From Panacagrimonas sp041603235 (lineage in GTDB: Bacteria; Pseudomonadota; Gammaproteobacteria; Nevskiales; Nevskiaceae): a DNA stretch of 64,000 nucleotides. Below the pieces are notes generated by a model that saw nothing but the letters and a program-made list of their open reading frames with translations, was not told where the DNA came from and ran no database searches. This document shows, piece after piece, positions 9,051 through 17,872 of the stretch (within the stretch, counting starts at the first letter, position 1; every line of letters starts with the position of its first letter). The stretch spans positions 434,001 to 498,000 of the forward strand of contig JBFIES010000001.1 in the NCBI GenBank assembly GCA_041603235.1, read 5' to 3'. A program made the position numbers and the translations under genes.

Positions 9051-9959
9051 GTGCGATTTCTGTTACCCGGTCTCGTCACCCTGACCCTGCTCTGCGGTTG
9101 CACAGGCCAGGCCATGCTCAACACCCTGACGCCAACCGAGGGCTACGATATTGCCTCCAACCTGATCTACGATCGGGAAAAGAAGCTCCGACTGGATGTC
9201 TACGCCCCGCGCGAAGCCAACAATGCGCCGGTGGTGGTATTCCTCTTTGGTGGCCGCTGGTCCTCAGGCTCCAAGGATGAATGGAAATTCGTTGGCGAAG
9301 CCCTCGCCTCACGCGGTTTCATCGCTGCCCTGCCGGACTATCGGCAGTATCCTGAGGTTCGCTTCCCGGCTTTCGTCAATGACGCAGCGCGTGCCGTTGC
9401 ATGGGCACGCAACAATGCCAAGACCTACGGCGGCGACCCTGACAAGATTTTTGTCATGGGTCATTCCGCCGGTGCCCACATTGCCTCCCTGCTCGCGCTC
9501 AAGGACGAATACCTGGTCAATGCGGGCGGGTCACGCAATTGGCTGCGCGGCATGATCGGTTTGGCCGGTCCCTATGACTTCCTGCCCATCACCGACCCGC
9601 AGATGCGCGACATTTTCGGCCCCCCCGAGAAATTCGAGCAGTCCCAGCCGATTCTCTATGTAGAAGGGGATAATCCCCCGATGATGCTGATGCACGGCGA
9701 AGACGACGAGATTGTCCGTGTTCAGGACACCCTGAACCTGGCCAGCACCATCAAGAAAGCGGGCGGACCGATCTCCACGGTGATCTATCCGAAGATGAGC
9801 CATACCTACATCGTCAAATCCCTGGCCAAGCCCCTGCGTGGCCAGACTGACGTCATCCAGCACGTTGCGCAGTTCGTGCGTGAGTGGTCCAAGGCGCCGC
9901 GCTCAGCGGCTCACCCGGAAACCGAAAACAGCATCCAAGCTGTGCCCCTGCCGCTCTAG
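9051..9959 (+). CDS. Alpha/beta hydrolase (carboxylesterase-like), putative lipoprotein
   Basis: A 302-residue serine hydrolase of the BD-FAE/carboxylesterase type. It starts with GTG at 9051, preceded by GAGAGGA. The signal peptide ends in LCGC, a plausible lipobox, so the enzyme is probably anchored at the periplasmic face. The N-terminal GGRW oxyanion region is at about residue 68. The nucleophile elbow GHSAGAH is at about 137-143. An Asp in HGEDDE (about 222) and His in MSHTY (about 250) complete a likely triad. The substrate is unknown. It is divergent from lemA and is followed 26 bases later by a carbonic anhydrase gene. Confidence 0.85.
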   Translation: MRFLLPGLVTLTLLCGCTGQAMLNTLTPTEGYDIASNLIYDREKKLRLDVYAPREANNAPVVVFLFGGRWSSGSKDEWKFVGEALASRGFIAALPDYRQYPEVRFPAFVNDAARAVAWARNNAKTYGGDPDKIFVMGHSAGAHIASLLALKDEYLVNAGGSRNWLRGMIGLAGPYDFLPITDPQMRDIFGPPEKFEQSQPILYVEGDNPPMMLMHGEDDEIVRVQDTLNLASTIKKAGGPISTVIYPKMSHTYIVKSLAKPLRGQTDVIQHVAQFVREWSKAPRSAAHPETENSIQAVPLPL

Positions 9960-9984
9960 GCTTGAGCCAGATCAACCAGCCTTC

Positions 9985-10548
9985 ATGATTCGCAGCTATC
10001 GCGGCATCGTTCCCACCCTGGGGCAGGACGCCTATGTGGACGAACAGGCCTGCGTGATTGGCGATGTGGCACTCGGCGATGACGTGTCAGTCTGGCCGTT
10101 TGCGTCGATCCGCGGCGACGTCAACCGGATTCACATCGGTGCGCGCAGCAATGTTCAGGACAACTCGGTCCTGCATGTCACGCACGACGGGCCCTACTCG
10201 CCCGGCGGCGCCGACCTCCAGATTGGTCAGGATGTCACCATCGGGCATGGCGTGATCCTGCATGCCTGTCACATTGGCGACCGTGTCCTGATTGGCATGG
10301 GAAGCGTCATCATCGACAAGGCGCATATCGAAAACGACGTCCTGATTGCCGCCGGCAGTCTGGTCACGCCGGGCAAACGGCTGCAATCCGGCTGGCTGTA
10401 TGCCGGTCGCCCTGCCCGCCCGGTGCGCGAGCTCAGTGAGGCGGAAATAGCCAATCTCCAATACTCCGCACGGCACTACGTGAAAGTGAAGAATGAGTAC
10501 CTGAAAGGCGGCGAAGACGCGAAGCCTGGCCAAGAGGCCTTAAAATAG
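9985..10548 (+). CDS. Gamma-class carbonic anhydrase family protein
   Basis: A 187-residue left-handed beta-helix protein of the YrdA/CaiE/gamma-carbonic anhydrase group. Hexapeptide repeats run from about residue 15 to 150 (for example ACVIGDVALGDDVSVWPFAS). Candidate zinc ligands are the His residues in VLHVTHD and IGHGVILHACHIGD. The ATG at 9985 gives the standard N-terminus MIRSYRGIVP; a longer open frame upstream runs inside the preceding gene. Family members either hydrate CO2 or have lost activity, and I cannot tell which applies here. Confidence 0.9.
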   Translation: MIRSYRGIVPTLGQDAYVDEQACVIGDVALGDDVSVWPFASIRGDVNRIHIGARSNVQDNSVLHVTHDGPYSPGGADLQIGQDVTIGHGVILHACHIGDRVLIGMGSVIIDKAHIENDVLIAAGSLVTPGKRLQSGWLYAGRPARPVRELSEAEIANLQYSARHYVKVKNEYLKGGEDAKPGQEALK

Positions 10549-10623
10549 GCCCCATCCCGCGAGCATCCGGAATGATTCCGCTGCCCGAACACGCTTATTT
10601 CACCAGTACAGGAAGCTCTCTCA

Positions 10624-11370
10624 ATGCCAACACTCGTTCTCCTTCGTCACGGCCAAAGCCAGTGGAATCTCGAAAATCGCTTCACTGGATGGGTCGATGT
10701 AGATGTGACCGAGAAGGGACGAGCCGAGGCGGCCAATGCGGGCGAGCTGATGAAAGCCGAAGGACTGCGCTTTGACTGTGCGCACACTTCGGTCCTCAAA
10801 CGTGCCATTCGCACGCTCGATACGGCGCTGGATGTAATGGACATGATGTGGTTGCCAGTAACCAAGACCTGGCGCCTCAACGAGCGTCATTACGGTGCCC
10901 TGCAGGGTCTGGACAAGGCCGAAACCACCGAAAAGCATGGCGAGGCGCAGGTCAAGATCTGGCGCCGCAGCTATGACGTGCCACCTCCCGAAATGTCCGC
11001 CGCCGATGCCGGTCATCCGGCGAATGACCCGCGCTACGCCAAGCTCGATGCGAGCTGCCTGCCCGGCACGGAGTCACTGGCCACCACGCTGGATCGCGTG
11101 CTGCCCTACTGGCACGACCAGATTGCGCCACAGCTCAAGGCGGGCCAGACCGTGCTGATCACGGCACACGGAAACTCGCTGCGCGCGCTCTACAAGTATC
11201 TGAACAATGTTTCGGAAGCCGAGATTCTGGAAATCAATATTCCGACCGGCATTCCGCTGAAGTTCGAGCTGGACGATCAACTCAAGGTAAAGAGCTTCAA
11301 TTATCTTGGCGACGCTGATGCTGCCAAGAAGGCTGCTGAGGCGGTGGCCAACCAGGCCAAAACAAAATAA
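10624..11370 (+). CDS. gpmA: 2,3-bisphosphoglycerate-dependent phosphoglycerate mutase
   Basis: A 248-residue histidine phosphatase-fold enzyme interconverting 3- and 2-phosphoglycerate in glycolysis and gluconeogenesis. The phospho-acceptor motif LRHGQSQWN is at residues 7-15. The family segment LNERHYGALQGLDK is at about 86-99, and the second catalytic His is in ITAHGNSLRALYKYLNN (about 179). Length matches E. coli GpmA (250). It is followed by a perfect inverted repeat at 11400-11437 and by a convergent gene. Confidence 0.96.
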   Translation: MPTLVLLRHGQSQWNLENRFTGWVDVDVTEKGRAEAANAGELMKAEGLRFDCAHTSVLKRAIRTLDTALDVMDMMWLPVTKTWRLNERHYGALQGLDKAETTEKHGEAQVKIWRRSYDVPPPEMSAADAGHPANDPRYAKLDASCLPGTESLATTLDRVLPYWHDQIAPQLKAGQTVLITAHGNSLRALYKYLNNVSEAEILEINIPTGIPLKFELDDQLKVKSFNYLGDADAAKKAAEAVANQAKTK

Positions 11371-11399
11371 GCAGGCCACAGGCGGCTGGCGCTTGAAAC

Positions 11400-11437
11400 G
11401 ACAGCGGCGCCCAGACCTTGATCTGGGCGCCGCTGTC
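11400..11437. terminator. Inverted repeat between convergent genes (likely terminator)
   Basis: A perfect 16-bp inverted repeat (GACAGCGGCGCCCAGA and its complement) around a six-base loop, CCTTGA. It sits 30 bases after gpmA and 11 bases after the stop of the converging GlsB-type gene. The stem is very GC-rich but no long T-run follows on either side, so it may act as a bidirectional terminator of modest strength. Confidence 0.6.
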
Positions 11438-11447
11438 TGCAAAGCCC

Positions 11448-11708
11448 TTATTTCATGGATTTGCGGACAAATCCATAAATCACCAGGACCACGATCGCAC
11501 CGATGACGGCGCCGACAAATCCTGCCGACTGGCCCGGCTCATACAGTCCAAGCGCCTGACCGCCATAAGTTGCCGTGACCGCACCGAGGATGCCCAGACC
11601 AACGGTCATGAAAAAGCCCATGCCGTCATCCCCAGGTTTGATCGCTCGCGCCACCAGACCGGCGATGAATCCAACAATGATGGTGCCGATGATTCCGGTA
11701 ATGCTCAT
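11448..11708 (-). CDS. GlsB/YeaQ/YmgE-type stress-response membrane protein
   Basis: An 86-residue integral membrane protein with three hydrophobic segments and many glycines (IIGTIIVGFIAGLVARAIKP at the N-terminus; VGLGILGAVTATYGGQALGL in the middle; AVIGAIVVLVIYGFVRK near the end). This is the pattern of the transglycosylase-associated/GlsB family. These small proteins are induced by general or envelope stress in several bacteria; their biochemical role is unclear. The gene stands alone and has a good GAAGGAGAGAAG ribosome-binding region before its ATG. Confidence 0.88.
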   Translation of the reverse strand: MSITGIIGTIIVGFIAGLVARAIKPGDDGMGFFMTVGLGILGAVTATYGGQALGLYEPGQSAGFVGAVIGAIVVLVIYGFVRKSMK

Positions 11709-11796
11709 GTCTTCTCTCCTTCAGGCGAAAGGCCGAACGCTTTGAAGCCCAATATTACTTCAAGTGCCAGTGGGGGCTGAAACGGGCCGAATTCCC

Positions 11797-13848
11797 TCAG
11801 ATTCGCCACTCGAATCCGGTGTGAACTGAAATCCCCGGCAAGGGCGCCGTATCCTTGATCAATGAGGTATGTCGCCGCGCTTCCTGATCCAGCAGGTTGT
11901 GGCCCGCCAGGAACAGCGACAGGCTTCCGTAGCGCAGCGCAAAAGCGTATTCCGCGCGAGCGCTGAGCATTTCATAGCCATCGGTCTCGGACTCCAGTGC
12001 AGCAACATGATCCTGTTCTTGCACGACCATCCAATCCAGACTCGCACTCAAGGGACCGCGGTGGGCATGCACGGCCATACCCCACCGCGCTGGCGTGATC
12101 CGTGGCAGATTTTCCTGGTCGATGATGCGACCACGAACCCAATCCGCAAAAATCCGGGTCTGAAGCTGCGTTAGTCCCATTGACCAGTTCCGGCTGACTT
12201 CCGCCTCAGCCCCCCAGAAGCGCGCGTTTCCTGACCGGTAGTCCAGCAACAAAAACTCGCCCTGCGGGGTAAGCATTCCGTCTTCATCCACGCGATCAGC
12301 CACGCCATCGCTCAGCATGACGCCGCTGCCATCCGCGTTGAGCCCTGCATCGACTTCCTTCTGGTAGATGTAGTCCGCAATGCGCTGGTGAAAAACATTG
12401 ACCCGCCAATCCCAGACCTCGCCGTGCCGGTCCAGTGCCAGTTCAAAGTTTTGCGAAGTCTCCAGTTCCAGATTGCGATCGCCTCGCTCGAAACTGCTAC
12501 TCGCCAGATGTGGCCCGAACGAGAACAACTCTTCTGCAACGGGTGAACGTTGCGAACGCGTGGCGTAGAACTTGAGATGATGTTTCTGATCCAGTTCCCA
12601 TGACACACCCCCAGACCAGGTCAGAGGCCGGAAGCGCCGCGATACCGGCGCCTGCCCCTGACTGCTAATGCGATCTTCATCGGATCGAAAACCGAGTTCG
12701 ATGCTGCCGAAACTAGTTGGACGATGCTCTACCACAAAGACGCCAAGGCCACGGCTACGGCTCGGCGGTAAAAAGGCCTCGTCGCCCAGCGCAGCGAAAT
12801 CACGATCGCGACGATGGACGCCGATGACACCGCGAAAATCAGCGAATGGCTCGTGCAGCAACTCCAGCCGGGCTTCTTTCTGATCGTTGGTGAATCGCGT
12901 GCCTGGTTCTCCGACATCTTCAAACTCTATGTGCTCGTACTGACTTGAACCGTAGCGCAGACGCAAGGATTCCAGCCCTGAAATCGGCCGATTCAGGCGC
13001 GCTTCGATATCCCGGCGACTTTGTTCGAGATCGATGAAGGCGGTCTCCTCATTGGGCAGGCCGTAACGGGAATCAAACCGGCCATAACGCGCCGCGATGG
13101 AGCCCATGGCGCCGAACTGTGCGACGGATGCTGAGCCCGAGGCCGTGCGAACCGCGCTGTTTTCAAGTTCATCAGAAGGCGCATCCGGAATCCGGTAATC
13201 GTCAGCATCACGCCATGCAGCGTCCACGTTGAGCAGGGTCTGTCCTATGCCGTACTCGATGCGCCCGGAAGCCGCAGGCTGATCCGCCACGCTGGCATAC
13301 GATGCGCCAAGGCGTGCGCGCAGGCCTTCTTCGGCTTGGGTCGGCAAGCTCTGGTCCACCACGTTGACAACCCCTGCCGCAGCACCGCTGCCGTAGATCA
13401 GTGTCGCCGGACCTTTGAGAATTTCAATCTGTTCGGCCTGAGCCGGATCGATACTGACGCTGTGATCGGAACTCACATCCGACACATCCCCCGCTGACAT
13501 GCCGTTGTGCAGATTCAGGACGCGTGGACCACCCTGACCGCGGATCACCGGCCGACCTGCACCGCGTCCAAAATCGGTACTGGAAACGCCCAGTTCGTGC
13601 TCAAGGGTTTCGCCCAGACTCAGACCGCGTTTGCGATCCAGTGCTTCGCCGGCAAGGATTTCGCTGGGTTGTGTGAGCTGGTCTGCTGTCCTGGCAAAGG
13701 GATCAGCCGTGATCACGATGGTTTCGATAGGGTCGGCTTCGCCCCCGGCGCTCACCTCTTCGGAATCGGCCGCATACAGCACATTGGAAAGCAGAATGCC
13801 GGGCACAGCCAGAAGCTGTGCACGAAGAATGCGTTTGTGAAATGACAT
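11797..13848 (-). CDS. TonB-dependent outer-membrane receptor
   Basis: A 683-residue receptor with a signal peptide (residues 1-27, ending NVLYA), a TonB-box-like segment ETIVITAD (about 43) and a plug domain with GRPVIRGQGGPRVLNLHNGM (split: GRPVIRGQGG, PRVLNLHNGM). A long beta-barrel follows, ending in the aromatic strand HTGFEWRI, typical of Omp C-termini. The plug resembles ZnuD-like metal receptors more than siderophore receptors; this is inference. I chose the ATG at 13848 (MSFHKR) because the signal peptide starts there. Two upstream genes on the same strand encode a His/Cys-rich small protein and a HExxH protein, which fits a metal-related unit. Confidence 0.88.
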   Translation of the reverse strand: MSFHKRILRAQLLAVPGILLSNVLYAADSEEVSAGGEADPIETIVITADPFARTADQLTQPSEILAGEALDRKRGLSLGETLEHELGVSSTDFGRGAGRPVIRGQGGPRVLNLHNGMSAGDVSDVSSDHSVSIDPAQAEQIEILKGPATLIYGSGAAAGVVNVVDQSLPTQAEEGLRARLGASYASVADQPAASGRIEYGIGQTLLNVDAAWRDADDYRIPDAPSDELENSAVRTASGSASVAQFGAMGSIAARYGRFDSRYGLPNEETAFIDLEQSRRDIEARLNRPISGLESLRLRYGSSQYEHIEFEDVGEPGTRFTNDQKEARLELLHEPFADFRGVIGVHRRDRDFAALGDEAFLPPSRSRGLGVFVVEHRPTSFGSIELGFRSDEDRISSQGQAPVSRRFRPLTWSGGVSWELDQKHHLKFYATRSQRSPVAEELFSFGPHLASSSFERGDRNLELETSQNFELALDRHGEVWDWRVNVFHQRIADYIYQKEVDAGLNADGSGVMLSDGVADRVDEDGMLTPQGEFLLLDYRSGNARFWGAEAEVSRNWSMGLTQLQTRIFADWVRGRIIDQENLPRITPARWGMAVHAHRGPLSASLDWMVVQEQDHVAALESETDGYEMLSARAEYAFALRYGSLSLFLAGHNLLDQEARRHTSLIKDTAPLPGISVHTGFEWRI

Positions 13849-13980
13849 TGTTGAATCTCGCGAAGTCAGAAAAGCGCCAAATAAGCGCGTCGAAACGCGG
13901 CAAGCCGCGTCGAGGGTTTTCAATACTCGGGAGTCCGCCGCAGGGCTGATGCGCCCTGCAGATGTTCAGTCAATGCGGAC

Positions 13981-14262
13981 TCAGGCGAAATTGCGTGGAG
14001 GACCGCGTGCGTGATGAAGCGGAACCGACGCCACGGGCATCGACGCTTCAATCTTCAGTGCATCCGGCGTATCACGAGTCAGGAATGGCAAAGATGCGGG
14101 CGCAAGCTGCAAGCCGCTACCGAGGCCGCTGTTGAAAATACAGACCTCGCAGGCCTCATGCCCGGCAAGCGTCGACAGATGCTCTGCCGAATGTGCCGCA
14201 CTCATCCACAGCCCAAACAGCAGGCTGACGATCAGTAACAAATGACTTCGTGTGCGGCGCAT
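13981..14262 (-). CDS. Small secreted His/Cys protein (DUF2946-like)
   Basis: A 93-residue protein with a signal peptide (about residues 1-25, ending SAAHSA). Just after the cleavage site comes EHLSTLAGHEACEVCIF, an H-x6-H-x2-C-x2-C pattern suited to binding a transition metal. A second His pair (LHHARG) lies near the C-terminus. Small proteins of this style are often encoded upstream of copper or zinc TonB receptors. It starts 9 bases after the stop of the HExxH gene and 132 bases before the receptor gene. The metal is not identified. Confidence 0.7.
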   Translation of the reverse strand: MRRTRSHLLLIVSLLFGLWMSAAHSAEHLSTLAGHEACEVCIFNSGLGSGLQLAPASLPFLTRDTPDALKIEASMPVASVPLHHARGPPRNFA

Positions 14263-14271
14263 ACGGGGAGT

Positions 14272-14763
14272 CTAACTTCTGCCTTTAACAATCGGTAGCA
14301 GGCCCTGCCCTCGCAGCCAGACCTGGGCGTCGTCGCTGTCGCGCTCGAACCAGGCGCTGGCCGAACCCAACACAAAGGTATAGCCCCAGGCATCCATGTC
14401 AGCAAAACATTGGCGCATGGAGTAGCCCTGCAGTTCGTCAGCCAACAGGCACTGCAGATAGCACACGGCGTTTTCCTCGGTATCACTGCCACCGGCATCG
14501 CGGTGAAGTGCCTGTCGCCGCGCATCATCCATGCAGATGAAATGACAGGCTTCGTGCAGCGCTGAATGCACCGGCGTATCCGCTCGCAGATAAAGCTGAT
14601 GCCCGATCAGACCGGCTTCCGATTCTCCCCAATAGCTGCCGGGGATCTCTTCATTCTCAGGCACGAAGACCACGACCAGACCATGGGCTGAAAAAAAAGC
14701 GCGAACGACCTGCTCGGAGAGCGCCGAGACCGGTGTAACCGTCGCTGGAAGATTAGAATCCAT
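14272..14763 (-). CDS. HExxH-motif protein, putative zinc metalloprotease-like
   Basis: A 163-residue cytoplasmic protein without a signal peptide. It carries HEACH at about residue 90 (SALHEACHFICMDDARR) and an acidic segment TEENAVCYLQ about 25 residues later that could supply the third ligand, as in gluzincin-type folds. The C-terminal segment FADMDAWGYTFVLGSASAWF looks conserved, so I believe this is a family, but I do not recognise a named one. The start is uncertain: ATG 14763 begins where conservation seems to begin, and ATG 14811 is an alternative. No strong ribosome-binding site precedes either. It heads the three-gene set ending in the TonB receptor. Confidence 0.6.
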   Translation of the reverse strand: MDSNLPATVTPVSALSEQVVRAFFSAHGLVVVFVPENEEIPGSYWGESEAGLIGHQLYLRADTPVHSALHEACHFICMDDARRQALHRDAGGSDTEENAVCYLQCLLADELQGYSMRQCFADMDAWGYTFVLGSASAWFERDSDDAQVWLRGQGLLPIVKGRS

Positions 14764-14886
14764 GATCGAAGAAAAGTGAAAACAGCTGCGCAGGTCATCT
14801 GCGCCAGACATTATGGCCGCTGACATTGGGCCAAGAAAAATAACCCTGCCCCGGCAGCCGGCGATGCGACAAGCGACAATGCCCCG

Positions 14887-16083
14887 ATGATTTCACCCAT
14901 TTTCAAGGATCTGCGGCTGGGCGTTCTTAGCGCCGGCAACTTTATGATCGGCACCAGCATGTTCGTCATCGGCGGCCTGCTCAACCAACTCGCCGAAGCC
15001 TTCCAGGTCTCCATTGCCAAGGCTGGCTATCTGATTGCCGCCTTTGCGCTGACCAGCGTGGTGGCGGCGCCCCTGTTTGCAACACTCAGCGCAAGATTCG
15101 ATCGTCGCAAACTCCTGACCCTGATGCTGCTGATCTGCGCGCTCGCCAACGGCCTGGCCTACTTTGCGCAGACCTACGAGCAACTGCTGGCCACCCGCCT
15201 CGTTGCCGCTATCAGTTCTGCGGTGTTCACGCCTCAGGCCGCTGCAGTGCTGGGTCTGCTGGTCACGCCCGCGCAAAGAACGCAGGCCACGTCCGCAATC
15301 ATGCTGGGCTGGAGTCTGGCGGCAGTCCTGGGCGTACCGCTCGGGGTCTGGGTAGGTGCACATTTCGGTTGGCGCACCACCATGGGCCTGATCGGCCTGA
15401 GCAGCCTCGTCGTGGCCGCGGCGCTGTGGTTGATTCTGCCGCGCGGGCTGCATGTACCCAGGATCAATCTGCAAAGCTGGATGCGTGTACTCAGGACACC
15501 AGCACTGCTGCTGCTCATCGGCACCAGTCTGATCTTCGCCTCGGGCCACCACTCGGTTTTCAGCTATATCGCGCCGATCATTGCTGCCATACAGCCGGAT
15601 GACCCAGCGCTGCTGTCGAGCCTGCTCCTGACCTATGGCGTTGCGGCGGTGTTGAGCAATGTTCTGGCAGTGGTTCTGATGAACCGGCTCGGCTTGGAAT
15701 CCATGGTCCGCATCTGGGGATTGATCCCCCTCGCCGTTCTGTTGTTGTGGCCGCTGTTGAGCCAGAACCTGACGACACTGTACCTGCTGATCTTTTTCTG
15801 GGGCGTTGGGGCTGCGGGATTTAACGGCCTGCAGCAGGCGCGTCTGGCCAGCGTTGCACCCGGTCTGGCGGCCGCTTCCATCGCCCTGAACTCATCGGCG
15901 TTCTATCTCGGGCAATCTTCCGGAACGCTGCTCGGCGGCGCGCTATGGGACGTGGTTAACGCGCAATACCTGCCCTGGCTCGGCGTGGCCCTGATCGGCC
16001 TTGCGATGCTGCTTTCGCGGCAAGCGCGCCATGCGGTCAGACGGCATCAGGCCTCGGAGCCGGCTGGCGACACCGAGGCCTGA
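14887..16083 (+). CDS. MFS transporter (DHA1-type exporter)
   Basis: A 398-residue major facilitator protein with about 12 hydrophobic segments. A motif-A-like loop, SARFDRRKLL, follows TM2 (about residue 70). The glycine/proline-rich motif C region of exporters appears as GWSLAAVLGVPLGVWVG (about 140-156). It resembles the AraJ/chloramphenicol-efflux branch of DHA1 antiporters, so export of a small molecule driven by protons is likely, but the substrate cannot be read from sequence. Transcribed divergently from the HExxH gene and converging on algC. Confidence 0.88.
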   Translation: MISPIFKDLRLGVLSAGNFMIGTSMFVIGGLLNQLAEAFQVSIAKAGYLIAAFALTSVVAAPLFATLSARFDRRKLLTLMLLICALANGLAYFAQTYEQLLATRLVAAISSAVFTPQAAAVLGLLVTPAQRTQATSAIMLGWSLAAVLGVPLGVWVGAHFGWRTTMGLIGLSSLVVAAALWLILPRGLHVPRINLQSWMRVLRTPALLLLIGTSLIFASGHHSVFSYIAPIIAAIQPDDPALLSSLLLTYGVAAVLSNVLAVVLMNRLGLESMVRIWGLIPLAVLLLWPLLSQNLTTLYLLIFFWGVGAAGFNGLQQARLASVAPGLAAASIALNSSAFYLGQSSGTLLGGALWDVVNAQYLPWLGVALIGLAMLLSRQARHAVRRHQASEPAGDTEA

Positions 16084-16100
16084 CGCCTGCGCAGCTTTAC

Positions 16101-17474
16101 TCAGGAAAGCGCGTCGATGCGCGCAAGAATCTCCGCTGTCTTGGCTTCCATCAAGGCTTGATCGCCACGCGATTCCACGTTCAAACGCAGTAGCGGCTCG
16201 GTATTGGAGCCACGCAGGTTGAAACGCCAGTCACCGAAATCAAGGCTGATGCCGTCGGTGGTGTCACGGCCCTTGGCCTGGGATGCATATTCACCCTCAA
16301 TGCTGGCCAGTGTTGCCTTGACGTCTGCCACCTTGCGGTTGATCTCACCGCTGACCGGGAACTTGGCAACCCGCTCGCCGACCAGCTGCGACATGCGCTT
16401 GCCGCTCACGGACAGCAGCTGTGCAACCAGCAGCCAGGGAATATTGCCGTTGTCGCAATAGCCGAATTCGCGGAAGTAGTGATGCGCGCTCATTTCGCCG
16501 CCGTAGATGGCGTTCTCGCTGCGCATGCGCTCCTTGATGAAGGCATGCCCGGTTTTGGACATGATGGCTTCGCCGCCCGCGGCCTGCACCATGTCCACGG
16601 TGTTCCAGGTCAGTCTTGGGTCGTGAATGATTTTCTCGGTACCGCCGCCAGCCGCCTTCATCAGCAAAGCCTCGGCCAGCAGACCCACGATGTAGTAGCC
16701 CTCGATGAACTCACCGTTTTCATCAAACAGGAAGCAGCGATCAAAATCACCGTCCCAGGCAACGCCAAAGTCCGCACCCGATTCCAGAACTGCCTTGCTC
16801 GTGGAGTGGCGATTCTCCACCAGCAGCGGATTGGGGATGCCGTTCGGGAAATCACCATCGGGCTCGAAGTGAAGCTTGATCAGTTCGAAAGGAAGATGCG
16901 GCTCTAGCGCATCGAGCAGCGGCCCCACCGCGCCATTGCCGGGATTGACCACGATTTTCAGCGGCTTCAAGGAAGCCTTGTCGACATACGTCAGCAGATG
17001 CTCGACATAGGACGGACGATAGTTGGTGGGTTTCATGACCGGCTTTCTGTCTGGCGCCGGATCGCGCGCAGCGGCCACCATGGCTTCCAGATCACGCAAA
17101 CCGGTATCTCCGGATACCGGCACCGCACCGGCGCGCACCAGTTTCATGCCGTTGAAGTCCGCCGGATTGTGACTAGCCGTGACCTCGATCGCGCCATCCA
17201 CGCCCACCTGTTGCGCCGCCCAATAGGCCTCTTCGGTGCCGCACAAGCCCAGATCAAGAACCTCCACACCCTGCTCATTAAAGCCCAGGGCCAGGGCTTC
17301 AAGCAGTTCCAGAGAGCTGTGGCGCATGTCACGGCCCAGTGCCACGCGCTCCGGGCGGAAATATTCCGCGTAGGCCAGACCCAGGTTGTAGGCGATGTCG
17401 CGGTTTAGTTCGTCTGGAATCCGTCCGCGGATGTCGTAGGCCTTGAAGCAGCTGAGTTGCGGTGATGCTTTCAT
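16101..17474 (-). CDS. algC: Phosphomannomutase/phosphoglucomutase
   Basis: A 457-residue alpha-D-phosphohexomutase that converts mannose 6-phosphate to mannose 1-phosphate for GDP-mannose supply. Domain 1 begins FKAYDIRGRIPDELN. The phosphoserine loop TASHNPADFNGMKL lies at about residues 104-117 with the catalytic Ser near 106. The metal loop WDGDFDR is at about 240, and the sugar-binding loop GEMSAHHYFREFGYCD (about 325) is typical of PMM/PGM enzymes. In Pseudomonas algC is unlinked to the alginate operon; here it lies 0.4 kb past algA on the same strand, so precursor supply and polymerisation are clustered. Confidence 0.93.
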   Translation of the reverse strand: MKASPQLSCFKAYDIRGRIPDELNRDIAYNLGLAYAEYFRPERVALGRDMRHSSLELLEALALGFNEQGVEVLDLGLCGTEEAYWAAQQVGVDGAIEVTASHNPADFNGMKLVRAGAVPVSGDTGLRDLEAMVAAARDPAPDRKPVMKPTNYRPSYVEHLLTYVDKASLKPLKIVVNPGNGAVGPLLDALEPHLPFELIKLHFEPDGDFPNGIPNPLLVENRHSTSKAVLESGADFGVAWDGDFDRCFLFDENGEFIEGYYIVGLLAEALLMKAAGGGTEKIIHDPRLTWNTVDMVQAAGGEAIMSKTGHAFIKERMRSENAIYGGEMSAHHYFREFGYCDNGNIPWLLVAQLLSVSGKRMSQLVGERVAKFPVSGEINRKVADVKATLASIEGEYASQAKGRDTTDGISLDFGDWRFNLRGSNTEPLLRLNVESRGDQALMEAKTAEILARIDALS

Positions 17475-17611
17475 AAGTAGATATTGATAACTGAATAAAG
17501 GGGCGAATTTCGCCGTTCAAGCGAGCGCAGGACCCCGATTATCGCAAGAGTGGCAATCTGTGTTTGCATGAACGGCAAAGTTGACACTCAAATGTCACAT
17601 GGAGAGACCCG

Positions 17612-17842
17612 ATGAATTCCGTTCAAGTCAAGGACATGATGGAAGAAGCCGCAGGCGACGTGCTTGATGCACGGCGGCGGATCGAACTTGCTGTCGATGA
17701 AGGCCTGCTGCCCACCTGGGTGCTGGAGGCCTGCGAACAATGGGAACGCGCTGCCATGACTTATGGCGCCGGCATGGTTCAACGCGAGATGCGCAAGCAA
17801 GCCGTGCCTGCACCCGAACTGCCCGGCGCCACCGTTCACTGA
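17612..17842 (+). CDS. Small hypothetical protein
   Basis: A 76-residue soluble, mildly acidic, helical protein lying opposite to its neighbours, between algA and algC. The ATG is preceded by GGAGAG at five bases, which supports translation. It has no signal peptide or membrane segment. The sequence holds evenly spaced charged and aliphatic residues (MMEEAAGDVLDARRRIELAV) consistent with a short helical bundle. I do not recognise the family. Its position splits algC from the rest of the alginate cluster. Confidence 0.6.
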   Translation: MNSVQVKDMMEEAAGDVLDARRRIELAVDEGLLPTWVLEACEQWERAAMTYGAGMVQREMRKQAVPAPELPGATVH

Positions 17843-17872
17843 GATTCAGGCCGAAAGGCGCTCGCCCACTTC

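Noticed and set aside
16050..16080. GGCCTCGG/CCGAGGCC dyad at the 3' end of the MFS gene
   Set aside because: Inside the coding region with a 15-base loop and no T-run; not convincing as a terminator.
17540..17580. TGGCA...TTGCA resembling a sigma54 promoter before the 76-residue gene
   Set aside because: The GG and GC are 12 bases apart instead of 10, which does not fit the strict spacing.
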